Numbered from the stretch's first letter, positions 35,417 to 44,778 are shown. The stretch: DNA of 64,000 nucleotides from Mesorhizobium sp. M3A.F.Ca.ET.080.04.2.1 (GCF_003952525.1 NZ_CP034451.1:248001-312000); one strand, 5' to 3'. The notes: generated from the letters alone by a model not told the origin. Program-made: numbers and translations.

Positions 35417-37585
35417 CTAGTTGTTGACATTGAGTCCCGGGGCTATCCTCGCCATGCTGCCACCAATTGTTGCAGGCACGACGAGTGCGTCGACGGCCAG
35501 AACACCCTTCGCCGAGACGATCACCGGATTCACGTCCACTTCTCTCAACCCCTCTGCAAGTGAGGCACACATGGCTGAGAAGCGGGACAATGCCCGCGCG
35601 GCCGAGAGCTTGTCGGCAGGCGCGGCGCCCCTGGTTCCATCAAGCAAAGGCGAGACAGGGAGGCGGTCGATGAGTTCGAGTGCGCGGTCTTGACCGAATG
35701 GTGCCAGCGCAAACTGCTGTCCGCCGAAATGCTCAACGAGGATGCCGCCGGCGGATATCATCACCAGCGGCCCGAAGTCCGGATCCTGCACACAGCCAAA
35801 GGCAAGTTCGACGCCACGCGGGGCCATTGCCTGGATGATGACCCGCGGCCCTATTGAAGCCGCGAGGCGCTCATACGCTTGGGCAAGCTCGTCTCTGTTT
35901 CTTACGTTGAGGAGAACACCGCCAACGTCACTCTTATGGTCGACACCCTCAGTGGCCGTTTTCAAGGCAACCGGATAGCCAAGCCGTTCTCCGGCTGCCA
36001 TGACCCCGTCGAGGTCGTTGTGGACTTCGCTGCCTACCACCGGAATGCCGAAGGCGGATAGCATCGACAATGCCTCGTGCTCTCCCAGCGGCTTGCCGGT
36101 CGACAAGCGTTGCCTCCACCCGAGATCCTTGTCACTCAAGACCGTGGTTTCGGATCCGGCAGGCAGGCTACCGCGTTCCGACCAGGCTTGGAGTTTTGTG
36201 ACGGCATTGAGGGCCCCCCCGATGCCGTTGATGCAGGGGATGCCCCCTTCGATCAATCTTTCGCCAAGCTTGAAGTTGTTCGCCCGACCGAAGCTAGAAT
36301 AAAAAAAACACGGTTTTCCCGTGCGTTGGGGGAGATCGAGTGCAAGGCGCAGCAGCCGCTCCTCGTATACGTAGTCGTCTCTGAGGTCTGCCTCCAGTCC
36401 GATCATGGACACTTCCTCAGCGCCCGACAGGATGTCGATGGCATCTTCAAAAGGTTTGCTGAAGTTTTCAGTCAGGTCCGCCGCACAGTCTAAGGGATTT
36501 GAAGGCTCGAGCTGCGAGGGCAGAACCTGTCGCAGGCTTTGAATGGTCCTATCCGTGAATCGCGCCAGCCCCGCCTGCGTTTCTGCCGCCAGATCCATGG
36601 CCAGTTCGCGGAGACCGCCGGAGTCCGTGACGAGCGCAGCCCCACCCTTCCCGGGCAATCGACCAGTTGAGCACAGCGAGGCAAGGTTCATCAATTCATC
36701 GACGGACTGCACGCAAATTGCGCCTGTCTCTTCCAACACAGCCTCATAGGCAGCCTTCGAGCCAGCCAAAGCTCCGGTATGCGAGCGGGCCATGCGGGCT
36801 GCCTCTTCGGATCGGCCTACCTTGCACACGACCACCGGGATCCCACGCTCGCGCGCGCGTCTCAGGCTTGCTCGGAAGCCGCCAGGGTTGCGAGCTGTTT
36901 CCATGAACACTGCGATGACTTTAGTGCTGTCCCGGGTCGCAGCGTAATCAATGTATTCATCGACCGTCGCGCCGATTTCCTGGCCAGGAGACACAAGGAC
37001 GTCGAAACGGTGGCGGGGGTCGTTCATCGCGAGCGTGGTGAAAACCGATCCGGAATGGGCGATCAAGGTGATCCCACCAGGCTTGAGGTGCGCGGCCCCG
37101 TAGAAACTGGCAACACAGCCCGAGCCTACGTTGACAAGCCCCATCCCAGCACCGCCGCAGACCGGAATATTGTGCTCCGCCGCAATCCCGCGAAGCCTGG
37201 CCAGCAACGACATTCCGTCTGCTGTTTCGCCAAAACAGGCGTCGAAGATGACGGCCGACTTGGCGCCCGCTTCAATGGCGTCGAGCAGACCCAGCTCGAG
37301 ATGGCGGCCCCCCATGCCGAGCACGGCCAAATCCGGTGCTGCGTCGAGATCGCCGAACCGCCTGTGGCAGGGCCGACCTAAAACAGTGCCATATTTGGGG
37401 TTGATGAAGTCGATTTTGCCGGAGAAGGACGTGCTGGTGATTGCCTGGGCCAGGCGACGTCCAAACGATCCAAGGCGGTCGGAAACACCCGCCACCGCAA
37501 TGGAACGGGCTTCGAACATAGGCGACAGTCTATGGGTTGCGGAACAGGGTGCTTCTGCGGGATTGGCGGCAAACACAATCATCAA
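35417..37585 (-). CDS. ADP-forming acyl-CoA synthetase (acetate--CoA ligase family)
   Basis: A 722-residue fused NDP-forming acyl-CoA synthetase. The order is CoA-binding Rossmann domain (about 20-150), succinyl-CoA synthetase-like flavodoxin domains (about 150-450, with RSHTGALAGSKAAYEAVL) and a C-terminal ATP-grasp domain (about 490-700, with PVALKTATEGVDHKSDVGGV). It activates a carboxylic acid with CoA and ATP in the cytoplasm. It overlaps the hydratase gene by 4 bp, so acid activation followed by hydration/dehydration is likely. An eight-T run in the coding strand (A8 at 36301-36308) encodes CFFY and is an unusual homopolymer for this GC-rich DNA. Confidence 0.9.
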   Translation of the reverse strand: MMIVFAANPAEAPCSATHRLSPMFEARSIAVAGVSDRLGSFGRRLAQAITSTSFSGKIDFINPKYGTVLGRPCHRRFGDLDAAPDLAVLGMGGRHLELGLLDAIEAGAKSAVIFDACFGETADGMSLLARLRGIAAEHNIPVCGGAGMGLVNVGSGCVASFYGAAHLKPGGITLIAHSGSVFTTLAMNDPRHRFDVLVSPGQEIGATVDEYIDYAATRDSTKVIAVFMETARNPGGFRASLRRARERGIPVVVCKVGRSEEAARMARSHTGALAGSKAAYEAVLEETGAICVQSVDELMNLASLCSTGRLPGKGGAALVTDSGGLRELAMDLAAETQAGLARFTDRTIQSLRQVLPSQLEPSNPLDCAADLTENFSKPFEDAIDILSGAEEVSMIGLEADLRDDYVYEERLLRLALDLPQRTGKPCFFYSSFGRANNFKLGERLIEGGIPCINGIGGALNAVTKLQAWSERGSLPAGSETTVLSDKDLGWRQRLSTGKPLGEHEALSMLSAFGIPVVGSEVHNDLDGVMAAGERLGYPVALKTATEGVDHKSDVGGVLLNVRNRDELAQAYERLAASIGPRVIIQAMAPRGVELAFGCVQDPDFGPLVMISAGGILVEHFGGQQFALAPFGQDRALELIDRLPVSPLLDGTRGAAPADKLSAARALSRFSAMCASLAEGLREVDVNPVIVSAKGVLAVDALVVPATIGGSMARIAPGLNVNN

Positions 37586-38400
37586 TGCCCCTTGAACCGA
37601 GCTTGACGCTTTTCCGTAAAGGCGATTGCGCCCTCATCGAAGTCTTCCGAAGTCAACATGCGTTCGTAGTGATGCAGGCCGCTCTGCCCAACCCACGCCT
37701 GTTTGCTGATCTGATGCGCGGCTTCGGTGGACAGATGTGCCGTGGCGCGCATGAACTGCCTGAGGGCCCGGACGACCAAAGGCGCGCCTGCGGCGATGTT
37801 CCTCGCGATCTCCAATGTGTGTCCCAGAATTTGACCCCGGGGAACCACGTCACGAACCATGCCCCAATGCCTGGCCTCCTGCGCAGACATCTTGCGGCCG
37901 GTCAGCATAAGATCCATGGCTACGTTGTATGGCACCAAGCGATGCAAGCGCTGCACGGCGCCCCCGTCTGGAAGAAAGCCGCGCTGCATTTCCGGAAGGG
38001 AAAAGTACGCCTCTTCGGACGCCACGATGATGTCGGTAGACATTGCCAGCTCGAAGCCACCGCCAACCGCCGCGCCGTTGACCGCAGCGATTACAGGTTT
38101 TGTCCGTTCAAAGAATTCGGGCAAGCCGCCTATCCCGCCAGGACCGAGGTCGAACCCCTTATCGGCATCGCGTCCATCGCCGCGCGCGACCGCCTTCAAA
38201 TCCCAGCCCGCCGAGAAGATGCGCTTCCGGTTTTCACCGCCGATCAGAATGGCCACACGGAGGCCATCATCGTCCTCAAGCAACTTGAAGGCGCGATACA
38301 ATTCATTGGAGAATTCGGTATCAATCGCGTTCGCGGGCGGCTTATTCATAGTCACCACCATGACGCCGGTTTCGATTTCGATCGTAAGATGGCTAGGCAT
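37582..38400 (-). CDS. Enoyl-CoA hydratase, carnitinyl-CoA dehydratase-like
   Basis: Crotonase-fold protein of 272 residues from an ATG at 38400 (AAGGA about 10 nt upstream). The frame extends to 38475, but those residues are unlike the family. FSAGWDLKAVARGDGRDADK and GGFELAMSTDIIVASEEAYF resemble CaiD (crotonobetainyl-CoA hydratase). It overlaps the ADP-forming synthetase by 4 bp. The pair resembles a CaiC-like ligase plus CaiD-like hydratase, and a nearby methylamine-type oxidase fits carnitine/betaine metabolism, but the substrate remains inferred. Confidence 0.87.
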   Translation of the reverse strand: MPSHLTIEIETGVMVVTMNKPPANAIDTEFSNELYRAFKLLEDDDGLRVAILIGGENRKRIFSAGWDLKAVARGDGRDADKGFDLGPGGIGGLPEFFERTKPVIAAVNGAAVGGGFELAMSTDIIVASEEAYFSLPEMQRGFLPDGGAVQRLHRLVPYNVAMDLMLTGRKMSAQEARHWGMVRDVVPRGQILGHTLEIARNIAAGAPLVVRALRQFMRATAHLSTEAAHQISKQAWVGQSGLHHYERMLTSEDFDEGAIAFTEKRQARFKGH

Positions 38401-38437
38401 TACGTGCGCGGCGTCCTTGCGAAAGGTATTAATAGCC

Positions 38438-38451
38438 TTCATGCGAATGAA
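38438..38451. promoter_or_regulatory. Short palindrome, possible LysR-type site
   Basis: TTCATGCGAATGAA (5-bp arms, 4-bp centre) lies in the 139-bp divergent gap between the hydratase and LysR genes. LysR regulators bind T-N11-A dyads near such divergent promoters. If the hydratase starts at 38442 or 38475 the palindrome would be coding, so the call depends on the 38400 start. Confidence 0.25.
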
Positions 38452-38539
38452 AGCTGGCGAATTGCAGTAACCCATAGCGTAGGCCAGTGTGAGGCTTTAC
38501 GATACGCACATCCCCTTCATGGAACTATGAGAGCAGCTC

Positions 38540-39451
38540 ATGAAGTACTGGCGCCATGTTCCGCCGTTGCGTGTGATGCTGGCCATCGAGGCAACAGCTC
38601 GTCTGGAGAGCGTTTCGAAGGCGGCCATCGAGCTCAATGTCACGCAGTCGGCCGTCAGCCATCTCCTGACGCAGGCGGAAGATTTTTTGGCGGTCAGGCT
38701 TTTCGACAGGCAAAGCAGGCCGGTGCGGACCACGGCTGAAGGCAAGCGTTATGTGAGTGCACTTGTTGCAGGCCTTGATATCATTCGGCTAGAGGGCGAG
38801 GCGCTGCAGCGAGGCCGTAATGCAGACAGCCTGACTGTCTCGTGCAACCTCGCCTATGCGAACTTCTGGCTATTGCCCCGTTTGAAGGAATTCCATGAGA
38901 TTCACCCTCAGATCACTGTGAACATGGTGACTGCCTATCAGGGCCTGCCCGAGCTATCGGAAAGAATCGATCTTTCAGTCCGGTTCGGCAAGGGCAATTG
39001 GGCAGATTGCGACGCCGAACTGCTCCTGTCGGAACTGATCACGCCGGTCGCAAGCCCTGCGTACCTTGCACGCTCACCGACCGTCGAAACGCCGCGTGAG
39101 CTGACCAAGCATCTTCTCTTGCATGCAAGGGCCGACGATAAAACCTGGTTCGATTGGGAGCAATGGTTTGACCATTACGGCATCAAAACCAACTCGCTCC
39201 CAGGGCCGCACTTTGACAATCATTTGACGATGATGCAGGCCGCCCTTGCCGGCGAAGGCATCGCGCTGGGATGGATCGGGACCGCGACCGAGTTCGTCCG
39301 AGCGGGTCAATTGGTCGAGCTTTTTGATGACAAGATCCAGGCCGACGGTGGAATCTATCTGGTCTGGCGGAGAAACATTCCACTTTCCACTGCTGCCAAG
39401 ACTTTTGCTAAATGGCTACTTGCGATGCGAGACGACGGCGCGAGCAGCTAA
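38540..39451 (+). CDS. LysR family transcriptional regulator (GcvA-like)
   Basis: A 303-residue regulator. The N-terminal winged helix (about 6-65) reads VSKAAIELNVTQSAVSHLLT, a typical LysR recognition helix. The effector domain spans about 95-295. PLRVMLAIEATARLESVSKA and the linker resemble GcvA, the glycine cleavage activator. It is divergent from the hydratase/acyl-CoA synthetase unit and convergent with the large FAD/GcvT oxidase, so it could control either. The effector is unknown. Confidence 0.9.
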   Translation: MKYWRHVPPLRVMLAIEATARLESVSKAAIELNVTQSAVSHLLTQAEDFLAVRLFDRQSRPVRTTAEGKRYVSALVAGLDIIRLEGEALQRGRNADSLTVSCNLAYANFWLLPRLKEFHEIHPQITVNMVTAYQGLPELSERIDLSVRFGKGNWADCDAELLLSELITPVASPAYLARSPTVETPRELTKHLLLHARADDKTWFDWEQWFDHYGIKTNSLPGPHFDNHLTMMQAALAGEGIALGWIGTATEFVRAGQLVELFDDKIQADGGIYLVWRRNIPLSTAAKTFAKWLLAMRDDGASS

Positions 39452-39488
39452 GGCCGCTCCTTTGTCGGCCCGGACATACTTTTGCGCG

Positions 39489-41945
39489 CTACCCACGAAC
39501 TCTCACATTTTGCGGATCATACCAAGGGCCGAACTGGAGCTCGACCGGGTAACGCTTCATCGCAACCTCGACTTCCCAGCGGCCATTGGCAAGCCAGTCC
39601 TTGGTGACGCCCTCGGCATTTCTCACATAGCCAAGACCAAGCGATGCACCGATGCGATGGCCGTAAGCCCCCGATGTCACCGACCCGATGATGGCGCCGT
39701 CGCGTACCAGCGGCTCGTTGTGATACAGCATTGGCATGTCTGGTCCGCCGGCAAGTTTGATTTGCACCAGACGGCGCTTGATCGGGCCTTCTGCTCGCTG
39801 CTTGACCAACGCGTCGCGGCCAAAGAACCCGCCAGGCTTGTCCAAGGCGACGGCAAAGCCCACGCCGCCATTGTAAGGGGTGTCTTCCTCGCCGATGTCA
39901 TGCCCCCAATGACGGTAGCCCTTTTCCATTCGCAAGGAATTCAGGGCGAAGAAGCCACCATGTCTCAGACCGAGATCGTGTCCGGCCTCAACGATCCTTT
40001 CATATGCATGGGCGGCGAATTCCGCTTCCGGATAGAGTTCATAGCCGAGCTCGCCCACGAAGGTCAGCCGGCTGGCACGCACGCGAGCGTAGCCAAGGTC
40101 GATCTCGCGGCTCGTACCGAAAGGAAAGCCGTCGTTGCTGAAATCGTCCGGTGACACGCGCGCCATCAATTCCCTCACCTTTGGGCCCATGATGGCAAGC
40201 ATTGGAAGGCCGGAGGTAATGTCGACGATGTGAACGCGCGCGTCCTCTGGCAGGTGCCGTTTGAACCAGGCGAGGTCGCGGCGCTGCGAGACAGCCACGG
40301 TAACCACGAGGAACGTGTCATGCGCCAGACGTGTCACCGTGACGTCTGCCTCGATACCGCCAATCTCGTTGAGCCACTGCGTGTAGACCACGCGACCGAC
40401 TTCGACGTCGCAGTCGGCAGCGCAAATCCAGTTCATCGTCTTGAGCGCGTCCGGACCTTCAACTCGGTATTTGACGAAACAGCTATGGTCGAAGACAGTC
40501 ACGTTTTCGGCGGTGTTGCGGCACTCCGCGCCTACATTGGCAAACCAGCTGGGACGATAGTAGGAGTATTCGATGTTGGCCACTTCCTCGGGCGTGCCGA
40601 AGAAGCCAGGCCTTTCCCACCCCGCCGCTTCGGTCATGAAGGCTCCGGCCGCAACCAGGCGATCATGGAATGGCGATCGCCGCACGCCGCGTGCGGATAG
40701 GAACTGCCGGTTGGGCCAATGCATGTCGAAGTTGAGGCCGAGGGTTTCGACCGTGCGGTCCTCCAGATATTTCCGGTTGCGTTGGAAGCTCTGGGTGCGG
40801 CGCACGTCGACGTCGATCAATTCCACAGGCGGCCTGCCGTCGCGTATCCAGGACGCCAGCGATTTGCCTACGCCGCCGGAGGACAAGATGCCAAGCGAAT
40901 TGAAGCCAGTGGCGCAGTAAAGGCCGGAGATCTCAGCGGTCTCGCCGAGCAGATAGCGGCCGTCTGCGGTGAAGCTTTCCGGCCCGTTGAAGAAAAGCTG
41001 CATGCCCGTGTTCGCCAGAAGAGGCACGCGACTGGCCGCAGCTTCCAGGTGCGGGGCGATATGGTCAATGTCTTCGGGGAGCGCATCGAAGCTGAAATCC
41101 TTCGAAATGCCACCCTGCCCCCAAGGTTTTGCCACAGGTTCGAAGAAGCCGACGAGAAGCTTTCCCGCGTCTTCCTTGTAGTAGGTCCACTCGTCGCCCA
41201 GAAACATCACAGGAAGATTGCGTGGCAGGTCGGAAATGGCCTCCGTGACCACATAGAAATGCTCAGCGGCGTGGAGCGGCACGGTTACGCCGATCTCGGC
41301 TGCCAGGTCGCGCGACCACATGCCGCCACAGATCACGACAGTACGAGCGTCAATCCTGCCTTGCTCGGTCATGACACCGATGGCGCGACCGTTCTCCACA
41401 AGGATTCGAGTTACTGGCAGGTTCTCGGCGATACGGACGCCGCCGGTGCGAGCGCCCTTGGCGTAAGCCATCGTTACGTCAGCTGGGTTGACCTGGCCGT
41501 CATGAGGGAACCAGAACCCTCCAACTATTCCGTCCAGGTTTACCGGGGCCCATCGCTCCTTGATTTCACCTGGGGTAACAGCCTCAACTGGGAGGCCGAA
41601 GTTGCGGCCCATGGAAGCGCCCCTTGCCAATTCCTCGTACCTGGCCGGGGTTGTCGCGATGCGCAGTGACCCGTTCCGCTTAAACCCGGTGGCCTGGCCA
41701 GTCTCATCCTCAAGGCTCGTGAAGAGTTCTCCGGTATATTTTGCCAGCTCAGTCATACGCTGCGTGGCGCGAAGTTGGGTGACCAGGCCTGCGGCATGCC
41801 AGGTGGTGCCGCATGTCAGTTGACGGCGCTCACACAGCACCACGTCGGTGATGCCAATTTTGGCTAGGTGATAGGCGATCGAACACCCCGCGACCCCACC
41901 GCCAACGATCACCACGTCAGCCCTTGAAGGAATATTCATAGTCAA
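39489..41945 (-). CDS. FAD-dependent sarcosine/dimethylglycine dehydrogenase-like protein with GcvT domain
   Basis: An 818-residue two-domain demethylating oxidase. Residues about 8-380 are a DAO-type flavoprotein (VIVGGGVAGCSIAYHLAK at 11-28, CGTTWHAAGLVTQLRATQ following). Residues about 440-810 are a GcvT-like folate domain with TFVGELGYELYPEAE and a C-terminal GcvT barrel. CGTTWHAAG, with a His four residues after the Cys, matches DMGDH/SARDH, where a His carries covalent FAD. It would remove a methyl group from sarcosine, dimethylglycine or a similar tertiary amine and pass formaldehyde to tetrahydrofolate. A decayed piece of a homologue lies at 30.5 kb. Confidence 0.9.
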   Translation of the reverse strand: MTMNIPSRADVVIVGGGVAGCSIAYHLAKIGITDVVLCERRQLTCGTTWHAAGLVTQLRATQRMTELAKYTGELFTSLEDETGQATGFKRNGSLRIATTPARYEELARGASMGRNFGLPVEAVTPGEIKERWAPVNLDGIVGGFWFPHDGQVNPADVTMAYAKGARTGGVRIAENLPVTRILVENGRAIGVMTEQGRIDARTVVICGGMWSRDLAAEIGVTVPLHAAEHFYVVTEAISDLPRNLPVMFLGDEWTYYKEDAGKLLVGFFEPVAKPWGQGGISKDFSFDALPEDIDHIAPHLEAAASRVPLLANTGMQLFFNGPESFTADGRYLLGETAEISGLYCATGFNSLGILSSGGVGKSLASWIRDGRPPVELIDVDVRRTQSFQRNRKYLEDRTVETLGLNFDMHWPNRQFLSARGVRRSPFHDRLVAAGAFMTEAAGWERPGFFGTPEEVANIEYSYYRPSWFANVGAECRNTAENVTVFDHSCFVKYRVEGPDALKTMNWICAADCDVEVGRVVYTQWLNEIGGIEADVTVTRLAHDTFLVVTVAVSQRRDLAWFKRHLPEDARVHIVDITSGLPMLAIMGPKVRELMARVSPDDFSNDGFPFGTSREIDLGYARVRASRLTFVGELGYELYPEAEFAAHAYERIVEAGHDLGLRHGGFFALNSLRMEKGYRHWGHDIGEEDTPYNGGVGFAVALDKPGGFFGRDALVKQRAEGPIKRRLVQIKLAGGPDMPMLYHNEPLVRDGAIIGSVTSGAYGHRIGASLGLGYVRNAEGVTKDWLANGRWEVEVAMKRYPVELQFGPWYDPQNVRVRG

Positions 41946-42001
41946 TGCCTTTGAGTTGTCGTTGTGCCGCGGCAGTCCACAAGATGTAAATGATGCCGAT
42001 G

Positions 42002-42742
42002 TCAGATGATGGAGCCTCCATTGACACCGATGATCTGGCCAGTGACATAGCTTGCATCGTCAGAGAGCAGGAATGCGATGACGGAAGCGATTTCTGATGG
42101 ATCAGCCTCACGGCGCAGCGGGATGTTTTGCAGCCAGCCTTTTCGTATATCGGCCGGAACCGCTTCAACCATTGCTGTCGACACTGTTCCGGGTGCAACC
42201 GCATTTACCCTTACGCGGTGGCGCGCATGCTCAAAGGCAACGGTACGGGTCAGGCCGACAAGCCCAGCTTTCGCGGAAGAATAGTTGGACTGTCCGAACG
42301 CTCCCCATCGCGACTCTGACGACAGATTGACAATGGCACCACCCTTGCCGGTCATATGCGGGATCACACTTTGGCAACCCAGCCATGGGCCTCGCAGATT
42401 GACATCGATCACGTCGCTCCAGTCTTCGTCTTTCATCTTCAACAGTGAACTGTCACGTGTCATGCCGGCATTGTTGACGAGCCCGTCTATGCAGCCGAAC
42501 GCACCGACCACGCGCGCGACGCATTCGCTCCAGCTGACACGGCTCGCGACGTCCAGGAACACCGCCAGGGCTCGGCTGCCTGCCGCAGAGATCGCCTCCG
42601 CCACTTGCTCCACACCGGCAAAGTTGCGGTCTGCGGCAGCGACAATCATTCCCTCTTCCGCTAGTCGCAGCGCCGTTGCTTTGCCGATCCCTTGGGCCGC
42701 GCCTGTAACGATTACGACTTTGTCTTTCAGCCCACGCATCAA
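42002..42742 (-). CDS. SDR family oxidoreductase (FabG-like)
   Basis: A 246-residue classical short-chain dehydrogenase. The cofactor site is VTGAAQGIGKATA (13-25), the NNAGM motif follows near 90, and the catalytic set is Ser in NLSSESRW and YSSAK. It is last in the minus operon that runs from the SBP at 51.4 kb side genes to here and overlaps the MaoC gene by 4 bp. It probably oxidises a beta-hydroxyacyl-CoA to the beta-keto form or the reverse, in a beta-oxidation-like route. Confidence 0.9.
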   Translation of the reverse strand: MMRGLKDKVVIVTGAAQGIGKATALRLAEEGMIVAAADRNFAGVEQVAEAISAAGSRALAVFLDVASRVSWSECVARVVGAFGCIDGLVNNAGMTRDSSLLKMKDEDWSDVIDVNLRGPWLGCQSVIPHMTGKGGAIVNLSSESRWGAFGQSNYSSAKAGLVGLTRTVAFEHARHRVRVNAVAPGTVSTAMVEAVPADIRKGWLQNIPLRREADPSEIASVIAFLLSDDASYVTGQIIGVNGGSII

Positions 42743-43182
42743 GAAGCTCCCCCAATCAGGTACCGATTGTATCCAGACTGCACCGTCTCGCCCTTTTGGT
42801 TGGTCACCGTGACGTCGACTTCGACAACGCCTTTCGAAGGGTCCTTCGATGATGGCTTCTTGGCAGCTACGCGGTAGCTCTGTTGAATCCGGTCGCCAGG
42901 CAACACGGGCAGAAGCATCCTTCTTTGCGTTTCAAGGAAGGCGAGGATCTTCCAACTGTCCAGCTCGCCGCAGCGCAAGCCCTCCCCGATGGCATGAACC
43001 AAAAGCCCGTGCGCAATTCGGGTCGGGTATTGGGTGTTGGAGCGAACCCATTGCTCGTCCATGTGGAGCGGGTTGAAGTCGCCGGTGACGCCGGCGAAGT
43101 TGACAATGTCAGCCTCGCATACGGTGCGGCCGGCAGAATGGTACTCGGTACCAATCTCGATCTTATCGAACGTAATTTCCAT
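42739..43182 (-). CDS. MaoC family acyl-CoA hydratase
   Basis: A 147-residue hotdog-fold hydratase. DFNPLHMDEQW (about residues 35-45) carries the catalytic Asp/His pair of (R)-specific enoyl-CoA hydratases. It starts at an ATG 1 bp after the DUF35 gene ends and overlaps the SDR by 4 bp. The trio MaoC, DUF35, thiolase-like resembles the steroid side-chain hydratase/retro-aldolase sets of actinobacteria in gene content. Steroid specificity is not implied. Confidence 0.87.
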   Translation of the reverse strand: MEITFDKIEIGTEYHSAGRTVCEADIVNFAGVTGDFNPLHMDEQWVRSNTQYPTRIAHGLLVHAIGEGLRCGELDSWKILAFLETQRRMLLPVLPGDRIQQSYRVAAKKPSSKDPSKGVVEVDVTVTNQKGETVQSGYNRYLIGGAS

Positions 43183-43183
43183 G

Positions 43184-43597
43184 CTAGACCTTTGTGAAGC
43201 AGGGCATGATCAGCCCGGGATGAATTTCGCGGTAAACAACAGTCAGTTTCATGTCGCAGTGGATTTCATCCTCTGGCACGTCCACGATCCATGACGTCAT
43301 GCGGGGTCCCTCGGCCAATTCGACAATAGCCAGGGTGAAAGGCGTGTGACTGGCGAACTGGGGATGAACAGATCGCTTCACAATGGTGTAGGAATAAAGG
43401 GTGCCGGCGCCCGAGGCCTCGACCCATTCCGGCTGCCGGTCGGGCGCGCCGACGACATGAGCGCGCGGATAATACTGGAGCCGTCCGCTGACCGGGTCGC
43501 GCTGCAGCAGGAGTTTGCCGTTCTTGACGGCGTCGAACCACACGGCAGACACCGAATCCTGGACGGGAAGGATCGAATCCATTTCAGTCATTTGCAT
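43184..43597 (-). CDS. DUF35 OB-fold protein lacking the zinc-ribbon cysteines
   Basis: A 137-residue acyl-CoA-associated OB-fold protein (DUF35), normally the partner of a thiolase-like protein. In most members an N-terminal rubredoxin-like ribbon has four cysteines between LLLQ and the OB fold. Here that segment reads LLLQRDPVSGRLQYYPRAHV with none, so the metal site is lost. The OB part (GTLYSYTIVKRSVHPQF, FTLAIVELAEGPRM) is intact. The gene overlaps the thiolase-like gene by 14 bp, indicating a protein complex. Confidence 0.85.
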   Translation of the reverse strand: MQMTEMDSILPVQDSVSAVWFDAVKNGKLLLQRDPVSGRLQYYPRAHVVGAPDRQPEWVEASGAGTLYSYTIVKRSVHPQFASHTPFTLAIVELAEGPRMTSWIVDVPEDEIHCDMKLTVVYREIHPGLIMPCFTKV

Positions 43598-44765
43598 TCC
43601 CCAGGATCAGGGTTGCGGTGGCGGAGAGCCAGCCGCCGGTTCCGTTGACAAGGCAAAGTTCTGGCGAAGGCAATTGCAGCCCGGGACTTTCACCCCGAAG
43701 CTGCCTGACAGCTTCAATCACGGCATACATGCCGCGGCGACCAGAATGGTTGGAGGAAAGACCACCGCCATCGGTGTTGATTGGCAGGCGGCCCTCAGGA
43801 CCGAGCTGGCCGCTGGCGATGAAATCGCCGATCTCGCCACGTTTGACGAAACCCAGGGCTTCCAGAGTCAGTGCGACCGTGATTGTGAAGGAATCGTAGA
43901 TCTGTGCCACACGAATATCCTGTGGCCCCAACCCGGCGGAAGCGAATGCGCGACGGCCCGAATGTTCGGCTGCTGTCGTTGTCAGATCGGCCATCTGATT
44001 CATCTGACCGTGGCTGATTGCTTCACCAAAGCCCAGCACCGCCGGACCGCTTCGCCGGGTATCCCTCGCCCGGTCCGCTGATGTGACAACAATCGCTCCG
44101 CCGGAGTCGCTCACCACGCAGCAATCGAGCTTGTGCAAGGGGGTGGAAATCATCGGCGACGACAAGACGTCGTCGACGGTGATCAGGTCACGATACATGG
44201 CTTGCGGATTGCGGTTGGCATATGCCCGCATCTGCACCGCAATTTGCGCCAGTTGCTCGGACTTCAAGCCAAACTGATGCATATAGCGGGTCGCGGCGAG
44301 CGCATAGGCCGAGATCGTCGAAGCGCCGTAGGGAACTTCATACTGGCCAGGCCCGGTGCGCCCGGTGTTGAAGTCGGTCGCGGGCAGCCGCCATGAGCGA
44401 CCGGAGGCGGCGTAGCTGATAACAACCACCTTGCACAGCCCCGCCTGGATGGCCGCAACGGCGTTGCCCACATGGCTCAACGTCATCGCCCCCCCTATGT
44501 CAGTGCTGCACAACCACGAGGGCCGCAATCCGACATATTCTGCCACCTCAACCGCGCTGAGTTGCCAGCCGGCTTCGGCCGGGAAGGAGGCGGCCGTGGC
44601 GAAGCCATCGACATCCGCCAGGCTGAGGCCGGCGTCCGCAAGAGCCCCGGCGATTACTTCGGCGTGGATCTGGAAGGGATGAATGTCGGGTGCCTTGCGC
44701 CGTGGCGATTCATACGCGCCGACGATACAGGCGGATCCGCTTGGAAACTTTTCGTGTGCGCTCAT
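43584..44765 (-). CDS. Thiolase-fold acyl-CoA protein (SCP2-thiolase/Ltp2-like)
   Basis: A 393-residue thiolase superfamily protein. It resembles the lipid-transfer/SCPx-type branch that partners DUF35 proteins: GGAMTLSHVGNAVAAIQAGL, DCCVVSDSGGAIVVTSADRA and NTDGGGLSSNHSGRRGM. The usual C-terminal thiolase GHP.GATG motif is replaced by NHSGRRGM, and I do not see the nucleophilic Cys of degradative thiolases in its normal context. It may act as a retro-aldolase like Ltp2 rather than a thiolase. Overlap with the DUF35 gene supports a joint enzyme. Confidence 0.85.
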   Translation of the reverse strand: MSAHEKFPSGSACIVGAYESPRRKAPDIHPFQIHAEVIAGALADAGLSLADVDGFATAASFPAEAGWQLSAVEVAEYVGLRPSWLCSTDIGGAMTLSHVGNAVAAIQAGLCKVVVISYAASGRSWRLPATDFNTGRTGPGQYEVPYGASTISAYALAATRYMHQFGLKSEQLAQIAVQMRAYANRNPQAMYRDLITVDDVLSSPMISTPLHKLDCCVVSDSGGAIVVTSADRARDTRRSGPAVLGFGEAISHGQMNQMADLTTTAAEHSGRRAFASAGLGPQDIRVAQIYDSFTITVALTLEALGFVKRGEIGDFIASGQLGPEGRLPINTDGGGLSSNHSGRRGMYAVIEAVRQLRGESPGLQLPSPELCLVNGTGGWLSATATLILGNAND

Positions 44766-44778
44766 TCACAATCCTCTT

